A stretch of DNA of 21,014 nucleotides from Haplomitrium mnioides. Its lineage: Eukaryota; Marchantiophyta; Haplomitriopsida; Calobryales. The notes below the pieces were generated by a model. It made no database searches and was not told the DNA's origin. It was given only the letters and a program-made list of their open reading frames with translations. The stretch is taken from the NCBI GenBank assembly GCA_049999725.1, contig JBNGIS010009057.1:1-21014 (forward strand). Reading direction: 5' to 3'. Below, piece after piece: positions 10,318-20,350 of this stretch. The first letter of the stretch is position 1. Each line of letters starts with the position of its first letter. Position numbers and translations under genes: made by a program.

Positions 10318-10860
10318 AGTTCCATATAACATGGATAGCTCTGAACATAAGAAGGAGATATAGCACAGGGAAGAAGTGTAAGTTCCATATTACATGGATA
10401 GTTCTGAACACAAGAAAAAGAAATAGCTTAAGAAAGGAGTGTAAGTTCCATATTACGTGCATAGCTCTGAACATAAGAAGAAGAAATAGGACACAAAAGG
10501 AGTGTAGATTCCATATAACATGAATAGCTGAGTGTAAGTTCTATATTACATAGATAGCTCAGAATATAAGAAGAAGAAATAGCACAAGGAAAGAGTGTAA
10601 ATTTCACAATACATGGCGAGCTCTTAATATAAAAAGAAGAAATAGCACATAGAAGGAGTGTAAGTTCCATATTACATGGATAGCTCTGAATATAAGAAGA
10701 AGAAATACCACATGGAAGGAGTGTAAGTTCCATATAACATGGATAGCTTTGAACATAAGAAGAAGAAATAGCACATGGAAGGAGTGGAAGTTCCATATTA
10801 CATAGATAGCTCTGAACATGAGAAGAAGAAATAGCTTACAGAAGGAGTGTAAGTTCCATA

Positions 10861-11220
10861 TTACATCGATAGTTCTAAATGAAAGAAGAAGAAATAGCAC
10901 AAGGAAGGAGTGTAAGTTCCATATTACATGGATAGCTTTGAATATAAGAAGAAAAAATAGCAAAGGGAAGGAGTGTAAGTTCCATCTTACATGGATAGCT
11001 CTGAATATAAGAAGAAGAAATAGGAGAGGGAAGGAGTGTGAGTTCCATGTTACATGAATAGCGTTGAAAAAAAGAATGAGCAATATCAGAGGGAAGGAGT
11101 GTAAGTTCCATATTACATGGATAGCTCTTAATATAAGAAGAAGAAATAGCACAAAGAAGGAGTGTAAGTTCAATATTACTTTGATAGCTCTGAATATAAG
11201 ATAAAAAAATAGCAGAAGGA
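10861..11220 (+). repeat. Higher-order block D, copy 1
   Basis: Units marked by TTACATCGATAG, AAGAAAAAATAGCAAAGGG, TCCATCTTACATGG (10981), AAATAGGAGAGGG, and an odd unit with GTTGAAAAAAAGAATGAGC. The series returns at about 12121-12543. The offset is 1260 bp at the left and 1323 bp (21 x 63) from the second unit on, so one full unit was gained or lost between the copies. Confidence 0.75.
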
Positions 11221-12120
11221 AGAAGTGTAAGTTCCACATTACATGGATAGCTCTGAAGATAAGAAGAAGAAATACCAGAGGGAAGGAGTGTAAGTTCTAT
11301 ATTACATGGGCAGCTCTGAATACAAGAAGAAGAAATAGAAGAGGGAAGGAGTGTAAGTTCCATATTTCATGGATATCTTTGAAGATAAGAAGAAGAAATA
11401 GCATTGGGAAGGAGTGTATGTTTTATATTACATTGGTAGCTCTGAATATAAGAAGAAGCAATAGCAGAGGGAAGGAGTGTAAGTTCGATATTACGTGGAT
11501 GGCTTTGAAGATAAGAAGAAGAAATAGCACAGGCCAGGAGTGTAAGTTCCATATTACATGGATAGCTATGAATATAAGAAGAAGAAATAGGAGAGGGAAG
11601 GAGTGTAAGTTCCATATTACATGGATAGCTCTGAATATAAGAAGAAGAAACAACAACGAAAAGGAGTGTAAGTTCCATATTACATGGATAGCTCTAAATA
11701 TAAGAAGAAGAAATAGCAGAGGGAAGGAGTGTAAGTTCCATATTGCATGGATAGCTCTGAACATAAGAATAAGAAAAAGCATAGGGAAGGAGTGTAAGTT
11801 CCATATTACATGGATAGCTCTGAATAAAAGAAGAAGAAATAGCATAGGGAAGGAGTGTAAGTTCTATATTACATGAATAGTTCTGAATATATGAAGAAGA
11901 AATAGCACAGGGAAGGAGTGTAAGCTCCATATTACATGGATAGCTTTAAATATTAAAAGAAAAAATAGAAGAGGGAAGGAGTGTAAGTTCCATGTTGCAT
12001 GGAAAGCTCTAAATATAGGGAGAAAGAATAGTAAATGGAGGTAGTGTAAGTTCCATCTTTTATGGATAGCTGTGAATATAAGAAGACAAAATAGAAGATG
12101 GAAGGAGTGTAAGTTGCATA

Positions 12121-12543
12121 TTACATCGATAGCTCTTAGTAGAAGAAGTAGAAATAGCAGAGCGAAGGAGTGTAAGTTCCATATTATATGGATAGCTCTT
12201 AATATAAGAAGAAGAAATAACACATGGAAGGAGTGTAAGTTCCATATTACATGGATAGCTTTGAATATAAGAAGAAAAAATAGCAAAGGGAAGGAGTGTA
12301 AGTTCCATCTTACATGGATAGCTCTGAATATAAGAAGAAGAAATAGGAGAGGGAAGGAGTGTAAGTTCCAAGTTACATGCATAGCTTTGAGAAAAAGAAG
12401 AAGTAATAGCAGAGGGAATGAGTGTAAGTTCCATATTTCATGCATAGCTTTGAATAGAAGAAGAAGATTTAGCACACGCAAGGAGTGTAAGTTCCATATT
12501 ACATTGATAGATCTGAATATAAGAAGAAGAAATAGCACAAGCA
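12121..12543 (+). repeat. Higher-order block D, copy 2
   Basis: It holds TTACATCGATAG at 12121, the TCCATCTTACATGG unit at 12304, AAATAGGAGAGGG and the odd unit here reading TTTGAGAAAAAGAAG, in the same order as copy 1. Relative to copy 1 it has one additional 63-bp unit near its left end. Confidence 0.75.
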
Positions 12544-13080
12544 AAGAGTGTGAGTTCCATATTACATGGATATTAATGAATATAAGAAGAAGAAACAGCA
12601 CAGGGAAGGAGTGTAAGTTCCATATTACATGAATAGTTCTGAATATATGAAGAAGAAATAGCACAGAGAAGGAGTGTAAGCTCCATATTACATGGATGGC
12701 TTTGAATATAAGAAGAAGAAATAGGAGAGGGAAGGAGTGTACGTTCCATATTACATGGATAGCTCTAAATATAAGAAAAAGAAATAGCAAAAGGAAGGAA
12801 TGTGAGTTCCAAATTATATGGATAGCTCTGAATATTTTAAGAAAAATAAGCAGAGGGAAGGAGTGTAAGTTCCATATTACATAGATAGCTCTCAAAAGAA
12901 GAAGTAGAAATAGCAGAGGGAAGGAGTGTAAGTTCCATATTACATGGATAGCTGTGAATATAAGAAGAAGAAATAACAGAGGGAAGGAGTGTAAGTTCCA
13001 TATTACATGGATAGCTCTGAATATAAAAAGAAAGGATAGTAGATGGAAGGAGTGTAAGTTCAAAACTACATGGATAGCTC

Positions 13081-13560
13081 TGAATATAATAAGAAGAAAT
13101 AGCAGAGGGACGGAGTGGAAGTTCCATATTACATGGATAGCTCTAAATAGAAGAAGAAAAAATAGCATATGGAAGGAGTGTAAGCTCCATATTACATGGA
13201 TAGCTCTGAATATAAGAAGAAGAAATAGCACAGGGAAGGAGTGTAAAATCCTTGTTACATGGAGACCTCTTAATACAACAAGAAAAAATAGCAGAGGGAA
13301 GGAGTGTAGGTTCCATGTTACATGTATAGCTCTGAATATAGGAAGAACAAATAACACATAGAAGGAGTGTAATTCCATATTAAATGGATAACTCCGAATA
13401 TAGGAAAAAGAAATAGTACAGGGAAGGAGTGTAAGTTCCATATTACATGGATAGTTCTTAATATAAGAAGAAGAAATAACAGAGGGAAGGAGTGTAAGTT
13501 CCATATTACATAGATAGGTCTGAATATAAGAAGAAGAAATAGGAGAGGGAAGGAGTGTGA
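13081..13560 (+). repeat. Higher-order block E, copy 1
   Basis: Recognised by GGGACGGAGTGGAAGTTC, a unit shortened to AATAGAAGAAGA, TGTAAGCTCCATATTAC, and a GTGTAAAATCCTTGTTAC unit (13241). Further marks are an ATTAAATGGATAACTC unit and a terminal AAATAGGAGAGGG unit. The match to 14341-14820 is at exactly 1260 bp (20 units) up to the TGTAAAATCC unit. Confidence 0.88.
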
Positions 13561-14340
13561 GTTTCACATTTTATGGATAGCTCTGAATATAAGAAGAAGA
13601 AATAGCAGAGGTAAGGAGTGTAAGTTCCATATTAAATGGATAGCTTTGAATATAAGAAGAAGAAATAGCAGAGGAAAGTAGTGTAAGTTCCATACTACAT
13701 AGATAGCTATGAATATAAGAAGAAAATATAGTAGAGGGAAGGAGTGTAAGTTCCATATTACATGGATAGCTCTGAATATAAAAAGAAGAAATAGAAGAGG
13801 GAAGGAGTGTAAGTTCCATGTTACATGGATAGCTATGAATATAAGAAAAAGAAATATCACAGCGAAGGAGTGTAAGTTCCATATTACATGGATAACTCTG
13901 AATATAAGAAGAAGAAATAGCACATGGAAGGAGTGTTAGCTACATCTTGCATGGATAGCTCTTCATATAGGAAGAAGAAATAGCAGAGGGAAGGAGAGTA
14001 AGTTCCATATTAAAAGGTGAGCTCTGAATATAAGAAAAAGAAATAGGAGAGGGAAGGAGTGTAAGTTCCATATTACATGTATAGCTCTGTATATAAGAAG
14101 AAGAAGTACAACAGGGAAGAAGTGTAAGTTCCAAATTATATGGATAGCTATGAATAGATTAAGAAGAACAAGGAGAGGAAAGGAGTGTTAGTTCCATGTT
14201 TCATGGATAGCTCTGAATAATAGAAGAAGAAATAGCACAGGGAAGGAGTGTAAGTTCCATGTTACATGGATAGCTTTGAATATAAGAAGAAAAAAATAGC
14301 ACAGGGAAGGAGTGTAAGTTCCATACTACATGGATAACTC

Positions 14341-14820
14341 TAAATATAAGAAGAAGAAATAGTAGAGGGACGGAGTGGAAGTTCTATATTATATAGATAG
14401 CTCTTAATAGAAGAAGATAAAATAGCAGATGGAAGGAGTGTAAGCTCCATATTACATGGAGAGCTCTGAATATAAGAAGAAGAAATAGCAGAGGGAAGGA
14501 GTGTAAAATCCTTGTTACATGGATGGCTCTTAATATAAGAAGAAGAAATAGCAGAGGGAAGGAGTGTAAGTTCTATGTTACATGAAATAGCCATGAATAT
14601 AAGAAGAAGAAATAGCACAGGGAAGGAGTGTAAGCTCTATATTAAATGGATAACTCTGAATAAAAGAAGAAGAAATAGTAGAGGGAAGGAGTGTAAGTTC
14701 CATATTACATGGATAGTTGTTAATATAAGAACAAGAAATAACAGAGGGAAGGAGTGTAAGTTCCATATTACATACATAGCTCTGAATATAAGAAGAAGAA
14801 ATAGGAGAGGGAAGGAGTGT
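14341..14820 (+). repeat. Higher-order block E, copy 2
   Basis: It repeats the ordered marks of copy 1: GGGACGGAGTGGAAGTTC, AATAGAAGAAGA, TGTAAGCTCCATATTAC, GTGTAAAATCCTTGTTAC at 14501, ATTAAATGGATAACTC and AAATAGGAGAGGG. A few small indels appear after 14580. Confidence 0.88.
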
Positions 14821-15789
14821 AAGTTTCATATTACATGGATAGCTCTGAATAGAAGAAGAATAAATAGCACACGGAAGGAGTGTAAGTTCCATTTTACATG
14901 GATAACTCTTAATATAAAAAGAAGAAATAGTAGAAGGAAGGACTGTAAGTTCCATATTACATGGATAGCTCTTAATATAAGAAGAAGAAATAACAAAGGG
15001 AAGGAGTGTAAGTTCCATATTACATATATAGCTCTGAATATAAGAAGAAGAAATAGTAGAGGGAAGGAGTGTCAGTTCCATATTACATGGATAGCTCTGA
15101 ATAAAAGAAGTAGAAATAGCAGAGGGAAGGAGTGTAAGTTCCATATTACATGGATAGCTATGAATATAAGAAGTAAAAATAGCGAAGGTAAGGAGAGTAA
15201 AATCCTTGTTACATGGTCAGCTCATAGTATAAGAAGAAGAAAATGCAGAGTGATGGAGTGTAAGTTCCATGTTACATAGATAGCTCTGAACATAAGAAGA
15301 AGAAATAGCACAGGAAAGGAGTGTAAGTTCCATATTACACAAATAACTCTTAATATAAGAAGAAGAAATAGTAGAGGGAAGGAGTTTAAGTTCTATATTA
15401 CATGGATAGCTCTGAATATACGAAGCAGAAATAGTAGAGGGAAGGAGTGTAAGTTCCATATTACATGGAGGGCTCTGAATATAAAAACAAGAAATAGTAG
15501 AGGGAAGGAGTGTAAGCTTTATAATACATGGATAGCTTGAATATAAGAAGACGAAATAGCAAAGGGATGAAGTGTAAGTTCAATACTACAAAGATAGCTC
15601 TGAAAATAAGAAGGAGAAATAGCAAAGGGAAGAAGTGTAAGTCCCACATTATATGGATAGCTTTTAATAAAAGAATAAGCAATAGCAGAGGGAAGGAGTG
15701 TAAGTTCCATATTACATGGATAGCTCTGAATATATGAAGAAAGAATAGCAGAGCAAAAGAGTGTAAGTTCCAAATTACATGGATAGCTC

Positions 15790-16040
15790 TGAATATAATA
15801 AGAAGAAGTAGCAGAGGGAAGGAGTGGAAATTCCATATAACATGGATAGCTCTATATAGAAGATGAAGAAATGGCAGAGGGAAGGAGTGTAAGTTCCTTA
15901 TTACATGGATAGCTCTGAATATAAGAAGAAGAAATAGCTGAGGGAAGGAGTGTAAAATCCTTGTTTCATGGATAGCTCTTTATATAAGAAGAAGAAATTG
16001 CAGAGGGAAGGAGTGTAAGTTCCATGTTTTATGGATAGCT
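15790..16040 (+). repeat. Higher-order block E, copy 3 (partial)
   Basis: A GGGAAGGAGTGGAAATTCC unit, an irregular ATATAGAAGATGAAG unit and GTGTAAAATCCTTGTTTC at 15950 follow in the same order. They lie 1449 bp (exactly 23 units) beyond copy 2. Similarity is lost near the third assembly gap. Confidence 0.7.
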
Positions 16041-16103
16041 CTTAATATACGAAGAGAAATAGCAGAGGGAAGGAGTGTAAGTTCCATATTACATGGATAG
16101 CTC

Positions 16104-16113
16104 NNNNNNNNNN
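16104..16113. other. Assembly gap (10 N) with short duplicated edges
   Basis: Ten N. Fifteen bases before it (16089-16103) match the fifteen after it (16114-16128). This match is consensus sequence and short, so it says little about whether the gap is a false join or a real loss of repeat units. Confidence 0.97.
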
Positions 16114-18909
16114 TTACATGGATAGCTCTGAATATAAGAAGAAGAAATAGCAGAGGGAAGAAATGTAAGTTCCATATTACATGGATAACTCTTAATATAA
16201 GAAGAAGAAATAGCACAGGGAAGGAGTGTAAGTTCCATGATACATGGATAGCTCTAAATATAAGAATTAGAAATAGCATAAGGGAAGGAGCGTAAGTTCC
16301 ATATTACATGTATAGTTCTGAATATAAGAAGAAGAAATAGCTGAGGGAAGGAGTGTAATTTCCATATTAGATGGATAACTCTGAATAAAAGAAGAAGAAA
16401 TAGCACGGGGAAGGAGTGTAAAATCCTTGTTACATGGATAGCTCTGAATATAAGAAGAAGAAACTGCAGAGGGAAGGAGTGTAAGTTCCATGTTACATAG
16501 ATAGCTCTTAATTTAAGAAGAGAAAAAGCAGAGGGAAGGAGTGTAAGTTCCATATTACATAGATAGTTCTGAATAATAGAAGAAGAAATAGCAAAGGGAA
16601 GGAGTGTATGTTCCACATTACATGGATAGCTGTGAATATAAGAAGAGAAAAAGTAGAGGGAAGGAGTGTCAGTTCCATATTACATAGATAGCTCTGAATA
16701 TTAGAAAAAGAAATAGCAGAGGGAAGGAGTGTAAGTTTCACATTACATAGATAGCTCTGAATATAAGAAAAAGAAATAGCACACAGAAGGAGTGTAAGTT
16801 CTTTATTAAATTGATAGCTCTTGATATAAGAAGAAGAAATAGCAAAGGGAAGTAGTGTTAGTTCGATAATACATGGATATCAATGAATATAAGAAGAAGA
16901 AAAGGATAGGGAAGGAGTGTATGTTTCCTATTACATGGATAGCTCTGAATATAAGAAGAAAAAATTGCACACGGAAGGAGTGTACGTTCCATATTACATG
17001 GATAGCTCTAAATATAAGAAGAAGAAATAGCAGAGGGAAGGAGTGTAAGTTCCATGTTACATGCATAGCTCTGAATATAAGAAGAAGAAATCAAAGAGGG
17101 ATGGAGTGCGAGTTCCATGTTACATAGATAGCTCTAAATATAAAGAGAAAGAATAGTAGAGGGAAGGAGTGTAAGTTCCATCTTACATGGATAGCTTTCA
17201 GTATAAGAAGAAAAAATAGGAGAGGGAAGGAGCAAAAGTTCCATATTACATGGATAACTCTGAATAGAAAAAGAACAAATCGCACAGGGAAGGAGTGTAA
17301 GTTCCATATTAGATGGATAGCTCTAAATATAAGAAGATGATATAGCAGACGGAAAGAGTGTAAGTTCCATATTACATGGATAGCTCTGAATACAAAAAGA
17401 AGAAATAGTAGAGGGAAGGAGTGTAAGTTCCATATTACATGGATAGCTCTGAATATAAGAACAAGAAATTGCAGAGGGAAGGAGTGTAAAATCCTTGCTA
17501 CATAGATAGCTTTTAATATAAGAAGAGGAAATTGCAAAGGGATGGAGTGTAAGTTCCATGTTACATAGATAGCTCTTAATATAAGAAGAAGAAATAGCAC
17601 AGGGAAGGAGTGTAAACTCCATATTACACGAATAACTCTGAATATAAGAAGAAGAAATAGTAGAGGGAAGGAGTTTAAGTTCCATATTACATGGATAGCT
17701 CTGAATATAAGAAGGAGAAATAGTAGAGGGAAGGAGTGTAAGTTCCATATTACATGGATAGCTCTGAATATAAGAAGAAGAAATAGGATAGGGAAGGAGG
17801 TAAGTTCCATATTACATTGATAGCTCTGAATATGAGAATAAGAAATAGGAGAGGGAAGGAGAGTATGTTCTATGTTAAATGGATACCTCTGAATATAAGA
17901 AGAAGAAATAGCAGAGGGAAGGAGTGTAAATTCCATATGACATGGATAGCTCTAAATATAAGAAGAAGAAATAGCAAAAGGAAGGAGTGTAAGTTCCACG
18001 TTACATGGATACCTTTGAATATAAGAAGAAGAAATAGCAGAGGGAAGGAGTGTAAGTTCCATGTTACATGGATAACTCTTAATATAATATGAAGAAATAG
18101 CAGAGGGAAGGAGTGTAAGTTCCATATTACGTGGATAGCTCTAAATATAAGAAGAAGAAATAGCAGAGGGAAGGAGTGTAAGTTCCATATTACATGGATA
18201 GTTGTGAATATAAAAAGAAGAAATAACAGAGGGAAGGAGTGTAAGTTCCATATTACATGGATAGCTCTGAATATAAGAAGAAGAAATAGCAGAGGGAAGG
18301 AGTGTAAGTTCCATATTACATGGATAACTCTGAATATAAGAAGAAGAAATAGCACATAGAAGGAGTGTTAGTTCCATGTTACAGGGATAGCTGTGAATAT
18401 AAGAAGAAGAAATATAACAGGGAAGGAGTGTAAGTTCCATATTACATGAATAACTCTCAATATAAGCAGAAGAAATAGCACATGGAAGGAGTGTAAGCTA
18501 CATCTTACATGGATAGCTCTTAATATAGGAAGAAGAAATAGCAGAGGGAAGGAGAGTAAGTTCCATTTTACATGGATAGCTCTGAATATAAGAAGAAGAA
18601 ATAGGAGAGGGAAGGAGTGTAAATTCCATATTACATGCATAGCTCTAAATATAAGAAGAAGAAATAGCAAAGGGAAGGAGTGTAAGTTCCAAGTTACGTG
18701 GATAGCTCTGAATATAAGAATAAGAATAGGCAGAGGGAAGGAGCGCAAGTTCCATTTTTCATGGAGAGCTTTGAATATAAGAAGAAGAAATAGCAGAGGG
18801 AAGGAGTGTAAGTTCCATATTACATGGATTGCTCTGAATATAGGAAGAAGAAATAGCAGAGGGAAGGAGTGTAAGTTCCATATTACATGGATAGCTCTGA
18901 ATATAAGAA

Positions 18910-19200
18910 CAAGAAATAGCATAGGCAATGAGTGTAAGCTCTATATTACATGGATAGCCTTGATATAAGAAGAAGAAATAGCAGAGGGAAGGAGTGGAAG
19001 TTCCATATTACATAGATAGCTCTTAATATAAGAAGGAGAAATAGCAAAGGGAAGAAGTGTAAGTTCCATATTACATGGATAGCTCTGTATATAGGAAGAA
19101 GCAATAGGAGAGGGAAGGAGTGTAAGTTCCATATTACATGGATAGCTCTGAATATAAGAAGAAGAAATAGGAGAGGGAAGGAAGGTCAGTTCCATATTAC
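18910..19200 (+). repeat. 375-bp higher-order repeat, copy 1
   Basis: Marked by TAAGCTCTAT, ATAGCCTTGATATAAG (18955), AAGAAGGAGAAATAGC, GGGAAGAAGTG, CTCTGTATATAGGAAG with AAGAAGCAATAGGAGAGG. The same order recurs 375 bp later (six units minus 3 bp). Identity between the copies is high. Confidence 0.88.
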
Positions 19201-19284
19201 ATGGATCGTTCTGAAGAAGAAGAAGAAATAGTAGAGGGAAGGAGTGTAAGTTCCACATTACATGGATAGCTCTGAATATTAGAA

Positions 19285-19575
19285 CAAGAAATAGCAGAGG
19301 CAAGGAGTGTAAGCTCTATTTTACATGGATAGCCTTGATATAAGAAGAAGAAATGGCAGAGGGAAGGTGTGTAAGTTCCATATTACATAGATAGCTCTTA
19401 CTATAAGAAGGAGAAATAGCAAAGGGAAGAAGTGTCAGTTCCATATTACATGGATAGCTCTGTATATAAGAAGAAGCAATAGGAGAGGGAAGGAGTGTAA
19501 GTTCCATATTACATGGATAGCTCTGAATATAAGAAGAAGAAATAGCAGAGGGAAGGAGTGTGAGTTCCATATTAC
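19285..19575 (+). repeat. 375-bp higher-order repeat, copy 2
   Basis: Copy of 18910-19200, with ATAGCCTTGATATAAG at 19330, AAGAAGGAGAAATAGC, GGGAAGAAGTG and AAGAAGCAATAGGAGAGG. Only scattered substitutions separate it from copy 1, which makes this among the most recent duplications in the window. Confidence 0.88.
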
Positions 19576-20300
19576 ATAGATAGCTCTAGATATAAGAAGA
19601 AGAAATAGCAGAGGGAAGGAGTGTAAGTTCCATATTACATGGATAGCTCTAAATATAAGAAGAAGAAATAGCAGAGGGAAGGAGTGTAAGTTCCATGTTA
19701 CATGGATAGCTGTGAATATAAGAAGAAGAAATAGCAGAGGGAAGGAGTGTAAGTTCCATGTTTCATGGGTAGCTCTGAATGTTAGAAGAAGAAATAGCAG
19801 AGAGAAGGAGTGTAAGTTCCATATTACATGGATAGCTCTGTATATAGGAAGAAGAAATAGCAGAGGGAAGGAGTGTAAGTTCCATATTACATGGATAGCT
19901 CTGAATATAAAAAGAAGAAATAGCAGAGGGAAGGAGTGTAAGTTCAATATTACATGGATAGCTCTGAATATAAGAAGAAGAAATAGGAGAGGGAAGGAGT
20001 GTAAGTTCCATATTAAATGGATAGCTCTAAATATAAGAAGAAGAAATAGCGGAGGGAAGGAATGTGAGTTCCAAATTACATGGATAGCTCTGAATATAAT
20101 AAGAAGAGTAAGCAGAGGGAAGGAGTGTAAGTTCCATATTACATGGATAGCTCTGAATATGAGAAGAAGAAATAGCACAGAGAAGGAGTGTAAGTTCCAT
20201 ATTAGATGGATAACTCCGAATATGAGAAGAAGAAATAGCACAGGGAAGGAGTGTAAACTACATCTTACGTGGATGGTGTTATAGGACAACAGTGACAGTA

Positions 20301-20310
20301 CTTTATATAG
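20301..20310 (-). promoter_or_regulatory. TATA-box-like element facing into the array
   Basis: On the - strand this reads CTATATAAAG, which fits the TATAWAAR consensus of RNA polymerase II core promoters. A start 25-30 bp downstream would fall near 20275-20280, almost exactly at the right edge of the satellite, and the transcript would run leftward through it. No clear initiator was seen. An AT-rich match of this length can arise by chance, so the call rests mainly on its position. Confidence 0.25.
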
Positions 20311-20322
20311 AGTGGATGTACA

Positions 20323-20350
20323 GATAAGAGGGACGTTTATCCCTCTCATC
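20323..20350. other. Perfect 7-bp, extended 11-bp, inverted repeat (hairpin)
   Basis: GATAAGAGGGA (20323-20333), a 6-base loop CGTTTA, then TCCCTCTCATC (20340-20350). The inner seven pairs are perfect, and the outer four pair except for one A/C mismatch. It lies about 50 bp outside the array. No T-run follows, so a bacterial-type terminator is not meant. Its role, if any, is unknown. Confidence 0.7.

Larger units (their letters stand above)
802..20274 (+). repeat. Satellite array of about 310 tandem copies of a 63-bp unit
   Basis: A head-to-tail array with one orientation throughout. In + strand order the consensus holds ATGGATAGCTCTGAATATAA, then GAAGAAGAAATAGCAGAGG, then GAAGGAGTGTAAGTTCC, then ATATTAC, for 63 bp. 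The spacing of GTGTAAGTTCC is exactly 63 over long stretches, for example at 19621, 19684 and 19747. The consensus is about 68% purine on the + strand (26 A, 17 G, 14 T, 6 C), 36.5% GC, and has no CpG. The array begins inside a unit (AGAAGACGAAG at 802) and ends just into another (GGATGG at about 20274). Many units differ by substitutions; 64-bp forms reading CATGGGATAG and several truncated units also occur. I do not recognise this as a named satellite family. It is too long to be an ordinary minisatellite. Nothing alternates with the repeats, so it is not a CRISPR array. The open frames on both strands follow from the 21-codon period and are not annotated as genes. Confidence 0.97.

Noticed and set aside
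11864-13567. 567-codon open frame on the - strand (hydrophobic 21-residue repeat)
   Set aside because: It lies wholly in the satellite, and a different - frame and a + frame are also open across parts of the same stretch. Openness follows from the 21-codon unit. No sign of a codon-level constraint is visible.
14575-15279. 234-codon open frame on the + strand (R/K-rich repeat with one Cys per unit)
   Set aside because: It is the longest + strand case and resembles a basic repeat protein. It starts and stops at random mutations within units, and the - strand is open across most of the same bases.
802-20274. CRISPR array
   Set aside because: The units abut one another with no variable spacers, diverge among themselves, and have a unit length and neighbourhood unlike any CRISPR locus.
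802-20274. Balbiani-ring-like or other secreted repeat protein gene
   Set aside because: The + frame has regularly spaced Cys and basic residues, but there is no conserved Cys-X-Cys pattern, no signal peptide exon nearby, and stop codons and frameshifts are common.
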